Assembly: GCF_001949145.1 (NCBI RefSeq)
Contig: NW_019091382.1
Span: 1,818,398 to 1,841,486, forward strand
DNA length: 23,089 nucleotides
From: Acanthaster planci
Taxonomy: Eukaryota; Echinodermata; Asteroidea; Valvatida; Acanthasteridae
Reading direction: 5' to 3'
Both the position numbers and the translations under genes were made by a program. The notes beneath the pieces are model-generated. The model made no database searches. It saw nothing but the letters and a program-made list of their open reading frames with translations, and had not been told where the DNA came from. Shown here piece by piece: positions 1 to 9,860 of the stretch; position 1 is the first letter of the stretch, and each line of letters starts with the position of its first letter.

Positions 1-300
1 CAGTTAGGGTTAATACACCCTTTTTGGCAGTATCCAAGTATCGAAGGGGGTTGTGATCGGTGAGGATGATGCATGTATTTCCCATCAGACAGTCTTTGAA
101 TACCTCACACACGGCCTATCGTACACCTAGAAACTCCAGTTTGAATGCAGAGTAGTTGCTATCATTCTTCTCTACTGGGTGCAGTGACCGTGAAGCATAG
201 GTTATGACCGATTTTGCTCCATCAATCTGTTGGGACAACACTGCACCAAGTCCTCTACTGCTTGCATCAGTTCTATGGTGAAAGGCAGGGAAAAATCAGC
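1..300 (-). pseudogene. RNase H domain remnant, partial at window edge
   Basis: Translation shows ADFSLPF, a frame change, then TDASSRGLGAVLSQQ (first catalytic Asp, codons 271-260), YASRSLHP, NYSAFKLEFLGV (catalytic Glu), and ITDHNPLRYLD (third acidic residue, codons 61-47). This is the RNase H fold fused to gypsy-type RT, which removes the RNA strand during reverse transcription. A TAG at 118-116 sits where the family has Trp before A-V-x-E. The reading continues to position 1, so the rest of the element is outside the window. Confidence 0.85.
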
Positions 301-503
301 AAACCGCAAGACTACAGCTTCCATTAACTTCATCTTCAATGCTCGAACCGCTGAACAGGCTGCGTAGTCCGGCTCTATCTTCTTCCCTTCACATTTATCC
401 TTTCCTTATGAGACATTCCCTTCAGGTAAGCAAGAAGTGGAGCATTGACACTTGAATATCCCTGTATGAACTTCCGGAAGAAGCCAGTAAAACCGAGGAA
501 CAC

Positions 504-1200
504 TCACACTTCAGTGATTGAGGTGGGTTCAGGCCAGTCTTTCACTGCTGCTACCTTGTCTGGGTCTGGCCGTACTCCTAGATATTTGACTTGTGTTTTG
601 AAGAAGTCACACGTGGTTGGCTTTAACTTTAATCCATGGTTTTGGAGCCGCAAGAATACCATTTCCAATCGCTGTAGGTGTTCCTCAAAAGTAGAAGAAT
701 AGAGTATGATTTCGTCGAGGTATGTCAGCAGACTCTGCAAGGTTTCATCACCAAAACATTGCTGCATCAAGCTGCTGAATGTAGCAGGACTATTACATGG
801 TCCAAAGGGCATGTGGGTGTACTCCCAGAGCCCAAAGGGGGTTGTGAACGCTGTCTTGGGGATGTCACTTTCTTCCATGGTCACCTGGTAGAAGCCGAAT
901 GTAAGATCCATGAAGCAGAAGTATTTTGCACTACCAATGACCTGCAAAGACTCGTTGCTGTGTGGCAATGGGAAAGCACTCTTCAGAATACACTGTTTAG
1001 TTGCCGATAGTCTACGCATAGCATACAGACTGATTTCTTACCGCACCAATACAATGGGAGAAGCCCAAGGGCTTACGCTCCCTTAAATCACTCTTTTCTC
1101 CAGCAGATCTTTGATGTGTGCCCTGACTTCTTGGTACTGTGATAGTGGAATTGACTGGTATCTCTGTCTAATCGGAGGAGAGTCAGCTGTATCAATGCAA
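504..1200 (-). pseudogene. Reverse transcriptase domain remnant, catalytic box YLDE instead of YLDD
   Basis: The 504-1019 frame contains the classic Ty3/gypsy RT palm: KYFCFMDLTFGFYQV (first catalytic Asp in MDL), KTAFTTPFGLWEY, MPFGPCNSPATF, and then YLDEIILYS where the family has Y-L/V-D-D. The codons for YLDE are at 722-711. The second Asp of the catalytic pair is Glu, which is expected to cripple polymerisation. The thumb follows (FLRLQNHGLKLKP, then VKYLG). The finger region continues upstream to about 1200 (SPPIRQRYQSIPLSQYQEV, then SPWASPIVLVR). It is broken by two in-frame TAA codons and by a frame change around 1020-1050. The domain would copy element RNA into DNA; this copy is dead. 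Confidence 0.9.
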
Positions 1201-1220
1201 TGTTTGACTCTCAGTATAGC

Positions 1221-1640
1221 CTAGATCATCAACCTACAGGGAGAAACTGTGCTATACTTTTGGAGCAGTTGCACAAACTTGGATGCTTTATCAGGTTTTA
1301 ACTGATCCCTCAGCTCTACCGTGTGCAGCAATGATGGCACTGACTCCTTGTTAGATGTAGACACAGAAGAACAAAGCACTGAGTTGTGCCCCTCATTTTT
1401 GCCATCTGGGGTCAAGGGGTCTCCGTTGTATAGCATGTCAATGCATGCAAGGCTCTGTAGTTTGACATCCTGGCTCGTGTTGTTTGCCACACACACAAAG
1501 AATTTACCCCCATGGATGCTGACCAATGATGTGTGTATTAGGATATCGCTTGGTAAGTTGGATGACTCACCAGGCTCCAACACTGCTGGATACTCCAAAT
1601 TCTTGGGACCGGGACCGGCAGAGGCCTGAAGGACAACCAT
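1221..1640 (-). pseudogene. Protease-RT linker region of the gypsy-type pol
   Basis: An open stretch of about 139 codons lies between the protease and RT blocks in the same transcriptional direction. Its content (a Pro/Glu-rich start, then a predicted beta-rich stretch with VANNTSQDVKLQ) resembles the poorly conserved spacer that separates protease and RT in many invertebrate gypsy elements. The assignment rests on position rather than on a signature motif. The plus-strand reading of about 102 codons across the same bases is a shadow. Confidence 0.55.
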
Positions 1641-1825
1641 TTGCTTTGCAGAGACAAGAACAGGTGGGTCTTCAGGAAGATACGCGTTGCTGATCTTATC
1701 CTTCTTTGACGTGAACTATACTCTTTTACACACTGCATGCATGGCTTTCTCCCACAATTGGTGGTTGTCACGTGGTTGTAACTTCTTCAGGTGTATCTGT
1801 TTATGTGGGGTCACAAGCTCCTTCC

Positions 1826-2200
1826 AACACTCTTCGAGAACGTTCATTCCAAGGATCCCTGGGGTTGAGCCAGTTGTCAGGGAAGACTCGATAGCTAACA
1901 CCATCATCGACTTGATGACATGCCCGAGAACTGTGATGTCGGTTTCAAATATGCCCATGCAGGGTATAGCACTGCCGTTTGCTGAAAGAAGCTGAAAATA
2001 CTCAGGGATGTCGCTCAGTTGTTTACCCACGCACCTTGAAATGTTTGTTGTAATAACTCACAGTTATAGTTGTAACCATTGACCCTGTATCTAGCAGACA
2101 AGGTACATGTATCCCGCTCAATGACACTTCTATGGCAAAACAGTCAGTACATTGCCTCCGATGTACATTCCCTTGCGTTGATATCCACGGAGCCTTTATG
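1826..2200 (-). pseudogene. Retropepsin (aspartic protease) remnant
   Basis: The active-site string LLDTGSMVTTI is encoded around 2065-2100, with the catalytic D-T-G-S codons at 2091-2080. The later flap/C-terminal hallmark GILGMNVLEEC lies near 1826-1862 and corresponds to the ILG motif of Ty3/gypsy proteases. The two motifs lie in different frames. The switch occurs near 2035-2040, where the upstream frame runs into a TAA. Upstream of DTGS the same frame holds a Cys pair spaced CTDC in a basic stretch. In an intact element this protease matures the Gag-Pol polyprotein. Here the frame break makes it non-functional. Confidence 0.8.
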
Positions 2201-2366
2201 TCCCACTCTCACTGTCTGGCTCCAAACAGTGGAGGGAGCTAGTTTCCCGCCACATTGCTGTTAGAGCCCTCGTCTTGGTGTGTTGGAATTGAACGGGCAT
2301 GAGAGTCGGTGATCTGCGGCTTTAAGTACTGGAAATTGCTGCGGGATCGACGACAGGGAGAGCCAA

Positions 2367-2408
2367 GCAGTCACAAGAAAAGTGGCCTAGCTGGTTACAA
2401 TTGTAGCT
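2367..2408 (-). pseudogene. Gag nucleocapsid-like zinc knuckle, first Cys lost
   Basis: Fourteen codons read SYNCNQLGHFSCDC. The spacing matches the CX2CX4HX4C nucleocapsid knuckle used by retroelement Gag proteins to bind template RNA, except that the first zinc-binding Cys is replaced by Ser (codon AGC at 2408-2406, one base from TGC). The remaining Cys, His and Cys ligands are in place. The frame differs from that of the downstream protease motif and meets a TAA within about 20 codons. This is either a gag/pol frame change or a decay lesion. No further gag sequence was recognised above 2408. Confidence 0.7.
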
Positions 2409-4690
2409 GAAAGTTTGAGTAAAATACTACAGGGATGAATATCATAAAGATCACCTGATGTCGCTAAAGCAACAGCAACAACGTCGCCTGCCGACATGGC
2501 CGACGAGCCAGATCAGCTGTAGTAAAAATTACCTCACAATAATTTGTGCATGTACATTGCAAACATCATTTTATGGGGTATCCGTAATGCCCAAATTTGG
2601 AAATATTTACCAGTTAATGAATTATTTCTTGCATCCATTTGCTTTGGTTTAGTGGTGCAGTTCGAGGAAAAAACACTTATTTGCTAAAGCTTCACTCCCA
2701 TCACTTCCTCTAATTCGTTCTCCTAGTTTTTAATTTTTTTTTCATTTTAAATTAAAGTTACCGCGTGGCATGAAGTTTTATTCTTTCAAATACATCATAT
2801 TTAGCATTAGTATGAGTAACTGATCTGGATATTATGACAAAACTTCAGTTTCTAGGTGTATTTCTGAAAAAGTCCCAAAATACAGTGCCGCCAAATCCGC
2901 ACCCATTGTTGGCAACGGAAATCTCAAAATATAAGGTCACAGTGCCTTTTCAGGCTTCCTATTTTTGATAACGCCCTCAATATTTCGTGACAATTGCTGA
3001 AATTGTTGACTGAAAAAAAATCAGTGCCCATGTCAGACGTCCAACACCGATCATGAACAAACAGCGATCATTTATTCATTTTCTAAACAATTTCATCCAG
3101 TTAATTTTTGCTTTTAGTCTGTAAAGTAAAACATTATGCTCTGCAGACATTTTTCCCAAATTCTCACTGGAAAAGCTTTGAATTTACACATAGCTGCAGA
3201 AAAATGCCAGAGTGATGAGCACTTATTGACAGTAAATTAGAACAAATATTGAGAACAAATTGGTCAAAGTAGGCCTACTTAGACTCAAATTATGGTGACT
3301 TGTGAATATTCCACAATACTGTCGACATGGTTGACATTGGTAGCTAGCCTACATGTAGGTGAAAACGAAACCAAAAGAAGTTTACATCATGACATTTGGG
3401 TGAAGTGGAAATGAGGCAAAGTGGGTATAGGGCAAAGTGGTGATGTGGTTAAGGCCTGAAGTGAGTGTAAAGCCGTCAGGGAGTCCACATACTGACATGG
3501 GATGCATGGGCTATCAATTATCATCAATCATCTGATCATGCCAATCAATACAGGTGATGCACAATAGTGTGTCTAAAAGAATTTGCAACGTGTTGGCCAA
3601 TCATAATGCACGAAATCTGTCGACACTTTCCAAAAGCACATAAGCCATTGGGATGTTTCGGGGGTGCAACGAATTCTGGGATTTAATTTGGATAAACAAA
3701 ACCCACATGGCATAGCCAGCTGGCATTTCGTGCAGAAGCTTGCGTGAAGATCAAAAAGCTGTGCGAAGTAGTTGAACTGTAAGTACCTAATTAAACCAAA
3801 TTTTCAGCTTTTTGTGCTGATCTTTGTCTGACCTTTGATAAAGTTATTTAACAACCCACAAAGTCAGTTTTGCTTGGATTTTGGCTTGGACAAAAATGGG
3901 ACTTTTGTGAGATATTTCCAAATGGATCAGCGTGCGTGTTCTGGTCCACGATGTACATGTACAATGGTAATGTTACTGCCGTTAAAATTTTCTCGCGCAT
4001 ATTTTATTACACATTTTACCCGTACACAGGGCCTAACGAATACTCTTTATAGGACAAAGGATCTTAATTATGAGCCTATGGACATAGGCCTACAGTGCAG
4101 TGTTACGGTATGGCATGGGCGTACATGTAGCTAGGCCTAAGAGCACTAACAATGTACAAGTTTTAATCAAGTAATTTTCAACTTTCTGCAGTGATATGAA
4201 TTAAAAAAAAAATTGAGGAGATTATAAGGTCCCCTGTTGTATATATCTAAGGCACACAGTAGAGCGTCATTTATCTTCCGCAATTCGATGTGAACCGGAA
4301 CGGGAATTCGAAAAACTTACTTACTACCCACTGCAAAACGTGCATTGCTACGGAACGGTGCAGTTTGTTAATCCAAAAAAAGGGTTGTCAAGGCCGATTG
4401 GCGCATGTGCGATCGAAACTTCGAAATGGCTTATTGGGTCGACAGATTTCATGCGTCGTGATTGGCCAACGCGTTGCAAACTCTTGGAGGCGCTCTATAA
4501 CGTTTTTCACTATGAAAAATGGGTTTCCTCTAGGCTCTAGTAATAGTATTAATTTTTTATATTATATTATTTTATATATAATGTTTTATTTAATTATGTT
4601 ACTTACAATTCTGTCTGCATTCTCTTATTATTGCTTCCTCTCTATGTAAAGGTGTTATTTGGAGATACCTAATTTCTCACATAAAAATGA
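2409..4690. other. Non-coding DNA, no gene recognised
   Basis: This stretch is AT-rich with many stops in all frames. The short open frames at 3835-4134, 4290-4649 and 4340-4540 match nothing I recognise and show no domain signature. A short inverted repeat is present near 3748-3830 (AGATCAAAAAGCTG against CAGCTTTTTGTGCTGATCT). An AT-only low-complexity patch (TATATTATATTATTTTATAT) lies at 4555-4600. No promoter, RNA gene or mobile-element boundary could be supported. Confidence 0.6.
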
Positions 4691-4861
4691 AAAAAAAAAG
4701 TTTTAAAGTAGCCTATGAATGGCCCACTGTCTGACTGTACTCAAACAGCTGCATGACATGCACAACTTGATAGTTGCAAAAAACTTCTCCAGATCCATCC
4801 ATACAGCGCGCCGTGAACAACCTCGACTCCATGGGCTGCGTGCGCCAACAGGTGTGCCAAC

Positions 4862-4992
4862 ATGGCGCGGCAAGATCGTACCCATGAAGACGAGGTTGAG
4901 ACCTCAGAGTACCAGTCGATAGGAATAATACCACGACCTCACTGGTGTTTCAAGGATCTAGACTAACAATACGGATCACCTTTTTTTCAGCG
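4862..4992 (+). promoter_or_regulatory. Possible 5' exon of the downstream gene, ending at a strong splice donor
   Basis: A methionine in good context (CCAACATGGCG) at 4862 opens 34 codons, MARQDRTHEDEVETSEYQSI and on, ending at TAA 4964-4966. Just beyond it is a near-consensus donor CG|GTAAGT at 4991-4998. CpG density is higher here than in the surrounding DNA. This could be a non-coding first exon, carrying a short upstream ORF, of the ARHGAP19-like gene whose first recognisable coding exon starts at 10945 behind a 3' splice site. No weaker donor inside the short ORF gives a clean phase-compatible join to the exon at 10913. The proposal is inference only; transcript data would be needed to settle it. 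Confidence 0.22.
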
Positions 4993-5679
4993 GTAAGTTT
5001 TCAACGTACGCCTACTCGATAAATGTCTGAACCAGGTCACTGAATGTAAAACGAGGTTGATGAAGCTGTGAACCAATCAGGTGAACGATTGCTGTAGACT
5101 TTGACCAATCGGCGTAGTGTGTACAACATTCAAGCTAGTTAAGATACGCTGAAAATCTGGGAACAACATAACAGTACACTGCCCAACGGCTAGCTAGCTG
5201 TACGTGCTGTGTATGGCTGATGATGCACAGTGCGCATGCATGACATGACTAAGATTAAGAAACGCAAGCTCGCAATTGTATGTTACTACTAATGTTGCAC
5301 ACATTCGCCCAAAACGGAACTGTACAACTCTGCATACTATTCTTCAAAGCTACGCCAATAAATACTGGGTAGGCTTTGGACTCAAATTTTACTCTCTTGT
5401 GCTACTGCTAGGCCTAACTGATTTAGGCCTAGGGCCCGGGGCCCAAGACCTTTTGTTTGATAAAATTATTGAAAGTTAGGCCTGGCTAGTAGTTTTTATT
5501 AGTAGGCCTAGGCTGTCCTAGGCCCAATTGCTACTACATGTACACTGTAGTCCGAGTTGGATCCTACAAATTTCCTTTTTTAACCATGTCCAAATGTTAA
5601 AAAAGGCGATTTGTAAATTGTAATTTGTAGGGTCCAAGTTAGCCTAGGCTTACTTCACTTAGAGCAAGACTAACGTCAT
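4993..5679. other. Non-coding DNA with TAGGCCTA-rich segment
   Basis: No gene is recognised. Between about 5400 and 5660 the sequence is full of the partly self-complementary strings GGCCTAGG and TAGGCCTA. An imperfect inverted pair also lies around 5553-5640: TTGGATCCTACAAATT, and later AATTTGTAGGGTCCAA. This may be a small hairpin element, but no target duplication was identified. Confidence 0.45.
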
Positions 5680-6426
5680 TAGCCCCACTAGTGTGGCATG
5701 GACTCTCACTCCCGATCCATCTTTAGCCACACATCCGTATACGCAATTTCGTGTCGGTGTACTGAACATTTTTGGCGCACCGACTTATCATGGGCGCAAT
5801 TTCTTTTGCACGTGAACATGATTCTTGACCTTTCCGCTTTCTAAAAACTATTGAATGATTTCACTCACGTTATTGAGGTATTTTCCAGTCTTTTTGCCTT
5901 TATCCATTCAATCTAACGGGCTCCCTCCCACAGTCGCCATCTTTAAAATAAGGTCGTTGAACAATACGTCACTTGACCCCTCATCGTCTCGATGGCTCTT
6001 TCATGTCAAGACATCTAAACTGCTGCCAAAGTTTTGGAAGAGCTCAATGGTACATGTATAATATCGCTCAGTCCGTTTATTACATATGTCTTGACATGGA
6101 ACAGCCGTCGAGACAATTAGGGGTCAAGTGACATAATGTTCGACGATCTTATTTTAAAGATGGCGACTGTGAGAGCGAGCCTGTTAGATAGAATGGATAA
6201 AGGCAAAAAGACTGGAAAATACCTGAATAATGTGAGTGAAATCATTCAATAAATGGTTTTTAGAAAGCCGAAAGGTCAAGAATCATGTTCGTGTGCAAAA
6301 GAAATTGCACCTACAATGATAAATGGGTGTGCTGAAATGTTCAATACGCCGACGCGAAATTGCCTATACGGATGTGTGGCTAAGGATGGATCGGGAGTGA
6401 GAGTTCGTGCCACACTAGTCGGGCTA
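5680..6426. repeat. Long foldback (hairpin) element, arms about 335-341 bp
   Basis: The left arm 5680-6014 is the reverse complement of the right arm 6086-6426 over nearly its whole length, with scattered mismatches and small indels. A spacer of about 71 bp (6015-6085) separates them. Matching landmarks from outside in are CTAGTGTGGCA, CTCACTCCCGATCCATC, CACACATCCGTATA, GACCTTTC, GAATGATTTCACTCAC, TTTTCCAGTCTTTTTGCC, TCGCCATCTTTAAAATAAG, TGACCCCT and ATGTCAAGACAT. The outer ends read TAGCCC and GGGCTA. The word GACTAAC occurs near the left end (5669) and directly after the right end (6427), but a clean target duplication was not established. No protein is encoded. It is best read as a foldback or hairpin-type MITE. 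A transcript across it would form a long double-stranded RNA. The arms include AAGATGGCGAC, which resembles a YY1 site. Confidence 0.85.
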
Positions 6427-7164
6427 GACTAACATGGGTCTTATATGTCTTACTCTTAGGCCTGCTAATTACCGTCAACACACCGTCAACTATGAACAAC
6501 ACACGATAGCAACGTCAATACACTGTCAACTCCTCAAAAATACAAGTTTAATCGACAGAAGAGCCATAGAAATGTAATTCTTGGACTGAAAGAGACTTTC
6601 CAGTGGTTTGCGGTCACAAATCAATTTTCAAAATAGGCCTAGATTTTTTTCACACCAAAAAAATTATGTGTAGCAGTTCACCGCCATCTTGCTTCCTCGT
6701 GGAGCTTGGACTGTGCCATTTCGGAGTGGGTATGGAGGTAATGCCAAAAACAACAGAGGGCACCAACTGGCATCTACAAATGGTTTGTACATTACTTGGA
6801 TCATATTGTTAGTATTTTGTAAATTTCAATCTTTATTTTTAACTACGATCACTTCCTATAATGCAATCTTTACATTTGTGGATGATCCGACTGTCCTACA
6901 GTATGTTTGTTTATCATATAATATTATTACCAACCCTCTAGCGTAATAGTATGGTCCCAGCTGCCCCGGAGGCAACATGGCTGCTGATATCTGAGCTGAT
7001 ATGATGGAGGCAATTTCGGCAAAATTAAAACTGCAATTTTCCAGAGCTGCCAGAGTGTAACCTGTTAATGTTTAGCCAAACTATCCTTTTGGCAAACACC
7101 TTACTGTTGAATGCCGCCTCTTTTGTTTTTTAATGTGTTTTTGAGGTGTTGATGCTATATTGAT
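6427..7164. other. Non-coding DNA, possible left part of a GTCAAC-ended repeat element
   Basis: No gene is recognised; the short open frames at 6603-6946 are featureless. The stretch begins with CTAATTACCGTCAACACACC near 6468 and has further GTCAAC words to 6530. The same string in inverse orientation closes the tandem array near 7300-7318. The two could be the ends of one inverted-repeat element of about 850 bp. Confidence 0.35.
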
Positions 7165-7322
7165 GGTGTGTTGACGGTCCGGTGCGTGTTTACAGTAAAT
7201 AGTGTGGCCGGCCACGGCACGGGTGTGTTGACGGTCCATTGTGTGTTTACAGTAAATAGTGTGGCCGGCCACGGCAGGTGTGTGTTGACGGTTCGCTGCG
7301 TGTTGACAGTAATTAGTGTGAC
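7165..7322. repeat. 57-bp tandem repeat, about three copies
   Basis: TGTGTTGACGG begins at 7167, 7224 and 7281, an exact 57-bp period. The units share GTTTACAGTAAATAGTGTGG and the palindrome GGCCGGCC followed by ACGGCA. The third unit is shorter and diverges after TGTTGACAGTAATTAG. Because 57 is a multiple of three, the minus strand stays open (120 codons, 7443-7081) and translates as a Cys/His-rich repeat. This is more simply explained by the repeat period than by a gene. The GTCAAC core links it to the motifs at 6470-6530 and 8336-8356. Confidence 0.8.
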
Positions 7323-8325
7323 CTACTAACGTGACTATAGACTCATGATCATGATCATTACTTTCAGAACTAGTAATATTACTAGTATTATTGAGTGTAA
7401 GGTTTATACAAACCTTACAGATAGCAACGTACATGTAAATCATCAGTTGTGTTGAGTTGATGGTACGAGTTGTCTAAAGGACAAGTTGACCTGTTCCCGT
7501 GTCCACGCACCTACTAACAAAGCTATGCTTGTGTGACTTTTTGCTTATGTGGCATGGATTCAAGTATAAATTATCCTTGTGTTTTTCCAAAAAAGTGTTG
7601 ATTTCTGTAAGTACTTGTGTGTTTGACTGTTCACGTAAGTTTCACCCCCGTTCAGTAAAATGTACATTTGCAGATGTAGCAAATGAAAATCTTCTGCCAT
7701 CTTGCACTCAGAAACAATCTGGTTTGTACTCAGTAATTTCATACAGGGAAAAGAACATATTTACATGTACATGTATATTTTCAATATGGTTTATGTTGCA
7801 ATCTGATATCCTGAATATTTAGTATTACATTGTTATGCGATGGCTTAATGAAAAACAAGGGTGAAGGGTGAAATTCCTAATCTCGGTATTTACTTACAAT
7901 ACAGAAAAATCCCAACATCATAACGTCAACAGTCAAAATTCGACAGTAAAACTTCACAATTCTGACATCAAAAGAATGCTGTCAAACTTGAACTATTTGT
8001 GCAGTGTCTCCTGCAACTTTCATTTTGTTTGTTCAAACCATCGATAATATGGGCAGTGTTAGTCAAACTGTAGTTACATGTAACTGTAGTCGTTGCCCGA
8101 ACTTGCCCTTTGTGATCAGTGACGGATAATGAGGGCCCCGGCCCTAGCCCTAGGCATGCTATATGTACATGTAGGTTCGGGCCTACTTTTTGTAGCTAAC
8201 ATGTACATGTACCTCTGTGGTACCTTTTTTGGTTTCCAGACTTGTCAGAAGTAATGTTAGGGCCTAGGGCATGTAGGGCCTAGACCTACATGTACATTTA
8301 AGCATGGAGGAAGGAAGAAGAGGGT
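7323..8325. other. Non-coding DNA, nothing recognised
   Basis: Open frames of about 60-107 codons on each strand near 7499-7822 have no recognisable domain. There are scattered TACATGTA words, and GGGCCTAGGGC-type strings near 8140-8290. No RNA gene or splice-site set was identified. Confidence 0.5.
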
Positions 8326-8620
8326 CTTACTAATCACTGTCAACACACCGTCAACACATGAAAATGTCTTTTCACACTACAGCTTTTCAACCCGGGTTGA
8401 ACTCAACCCTGGGCGAACCCATGATTTCCCTGGGTTGAAAATTTGATTTTTTTACCCCACATTCAACCCGGTGTTGTTTTTTATGTGAACCGAGCTTATC
8501 AGAGTAAGTTCAACCTGGAAATGAGCACAAAAAAATTTTCATCCCAGGTGAAAATCAATCTCGGTGTTGACGCAGGGTTGGTGGGGGGGGATTGAAAATT
8601 TCCAAGTGTGAATCGCATGA
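8326..8620. repeat. Probable short inverted-repeat element (MITE-like)
   Basis: The left side reads TTTTCACACTACAGCTTTTC (about 8369-8388), followed by AACCCGGGTTGA. The right side ends with ATTGAAAATTTCCAAGTGTGAA (8591-8612), whose complement gives TTCACACTTGGAAATTTTCA. The ends are therefore similar inverted repeats of about 20 bp with an internal mismatch block. Internal GGGTTGA/TCAACCC words are also inverted. Just outside on the left is CTTACTAATCACTGTCAACA, related to motifs at 6468 and 7318. No coding potential and no clear target duplication were found. Confidence 0.4.
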
Positions 8621-9186
8621 GCTCTAGTTTCTGTGTCTTCTCCTTTCAATTTTTACAAAAGGTGTGGGCAAAGTTTCACATGGGCAAACTTGGAAACGGA
8701 CAAAGTGACTGTAAAACAATATTGAGGTGTTCACTTAAAAACACTGAAAAAATTTCAGACCGGTTTGTATGATTTGAGCACAGGATATCGAGTGGTGTCT
8801 TTTAATTATAGAATTCTTCCGTTTTCTTACAAACTTGTCATACTTCTTGTTGGGTTTTTACGTGTACTTTTACATACATGTACATGTAAGTGAGTGGAGT
8901 TAATATTTTTGATGTGCAAATGTACCCTAATCATGCTATTGTGGTGTGGGTCCCCAACTTAGTGCACTTTTATTTTTCACCAGTGCCCTGCTAGAGCAGT
9001 ATTTTTTCTCTAATTTTACAAAAAATGAAATTTCATAAAGCTCTCAGCATCCACATTCATAAGTCTCGAGTTTACATGTATGTGCCACTGAAATTCCAGT
9101 ACAATGTCATTTTGGCCTGATGTTTCTGATTTTTTTTAAAGTGAACTCTTTAAAGATATTTCCATAAAAAAGTGATTGGAGATGAT
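8621..9186. other. Non-coding DNA, nothing recognised
   Basis: The stretch is AT-rich without long open frames. A (TACATG)n run lies at 8873-8888. Confidence 0.5.
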
Positions 9187-9860
9187 AATGATTTATCATA
9201 ATTTATTAATGTAAAAGAAATTCTTACATTTTAATGTGGAATTTTCTGAGATTTGTTCATGTGCAACATGTTTGTGAATACTCTGGTGAATTAATTTGTG
9301 CCCAATTTCTAGATACCACCTTTCTCAAATTTTGGGCTAAATTTCACAACATTGAAATTCGTCACAATTCAAACGCATTACGAAGGTACATAATAGCACT
9401 GGTTAACTGAATAAATTTGAAGTTTCAGTGAAGACATTTGGAAACTGTGCACAAGCAAAGTCACAGGAAATGTCACAGTGCACCATGTCAAGGGACTGTA
9501 CTGTAATGATTTATCAGAATTTAAAGGTAATAACTTCAAAGCAATTGTTAAATTTGTGAGAATTTTGGAGATCTGTTCTACTGCACTACTTGTACATGTA
9601 TGTCAGGGAACACGCAGCTGAATTTGTCCCAAATTTCTGGATGCCCCAATGTTTTAATTTCTGACTAAAATTTTATGACACTTGAATTGTTCACAAAGGT
9701 TTAACAGGATTGTACGTGTACATTTATTTTGAAAATAATACTTAGTACCAGTAAAATTAGCCTCTGAATGAATTTGACTTTTTTCAACAAATTTGTTTGG
9801 CAGCAGTGCAAATGAGGAAAGTTAAGGGCAATGTTGAAATGTGCCACATTTATTGGGGGA
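9187..9860 (+). repeat. Diverged direct duplication, unit about 320-330 bp
   Basis: Landmarks in the first half recur in the same order in the second. AATGATTTATCA occurs at 9187 and 9505; GAGATTTGTTC at 9248 matches GAGATCTGTTC at 9568; AATTTGTGCCCAATTTCT at 9293 matches AATTTGTCCCAAATTTCT at 9621. The offset grows from 318 to 328, as expected for an old duplication with indels. No coding content is recognised. Confidence 0.5.

Larger units (their letters stand above)
1..2408 (-). mobile_element. Decayed Ty3/gypsy-type retroelement fragment (gag zinc knuckle to RNase H), truncated by the window edge
   Basis: Read on the minus strand from 2408 down to 1, the translation shows in order a CCHC-like zinc knuckle, a retropepsin active site, a long linker, a reverse transcriptase and an RNase H domain. 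This is the Ty3/gypsy (Metaviridae-type) pol order up to the window edge. Integrase and the flanking LTR would lie beyond coordinate 1 and are not visible. No LTR or boundary was found upstream of 2408. The frame changes at several points (between knuckle and protease, within the protease near 2035-2040, at the start of RT near 1020-1050, and inside RNase H near 270-290). In-frame stops are also present, so the copy is a dead fossil. It lies antisense to the ARHGAP19-like gene, about 8 kb from its first coding exon, and is probably an unrelated insertion. Confidence 0.9.

Noticed and set aside
1-13. GTTAGGGTTAA identical to the arm end of the 59-bp hairpin
   Set aside because: It is in frame within the RNase H remnant and has no partner arm in the window; an 11-bp match is likely chance.
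445-1010. Plus-strand open frames of 85 and 110 codons
   Set aside because: They are antisense shadows of the gypsy-type RT; only the minus strand shows RT motifs.
4290-4649. Open frames of 119 and 66 codons as candidate genes
   Set aside because: No domain or composition signal, the longer frame ends in an AT-only low-complexity tract, and there are no supporting splice sites.
7081-7443. Minus-strand 120-codon frame with a repeated Cys/His motif, as if a zinc-finger gene
   Set aside because: The repeat comes from the 57-bp tandem array. The Cys/His spacing is not that of a known finger, and no splice sites or flanking coding signal were seen.
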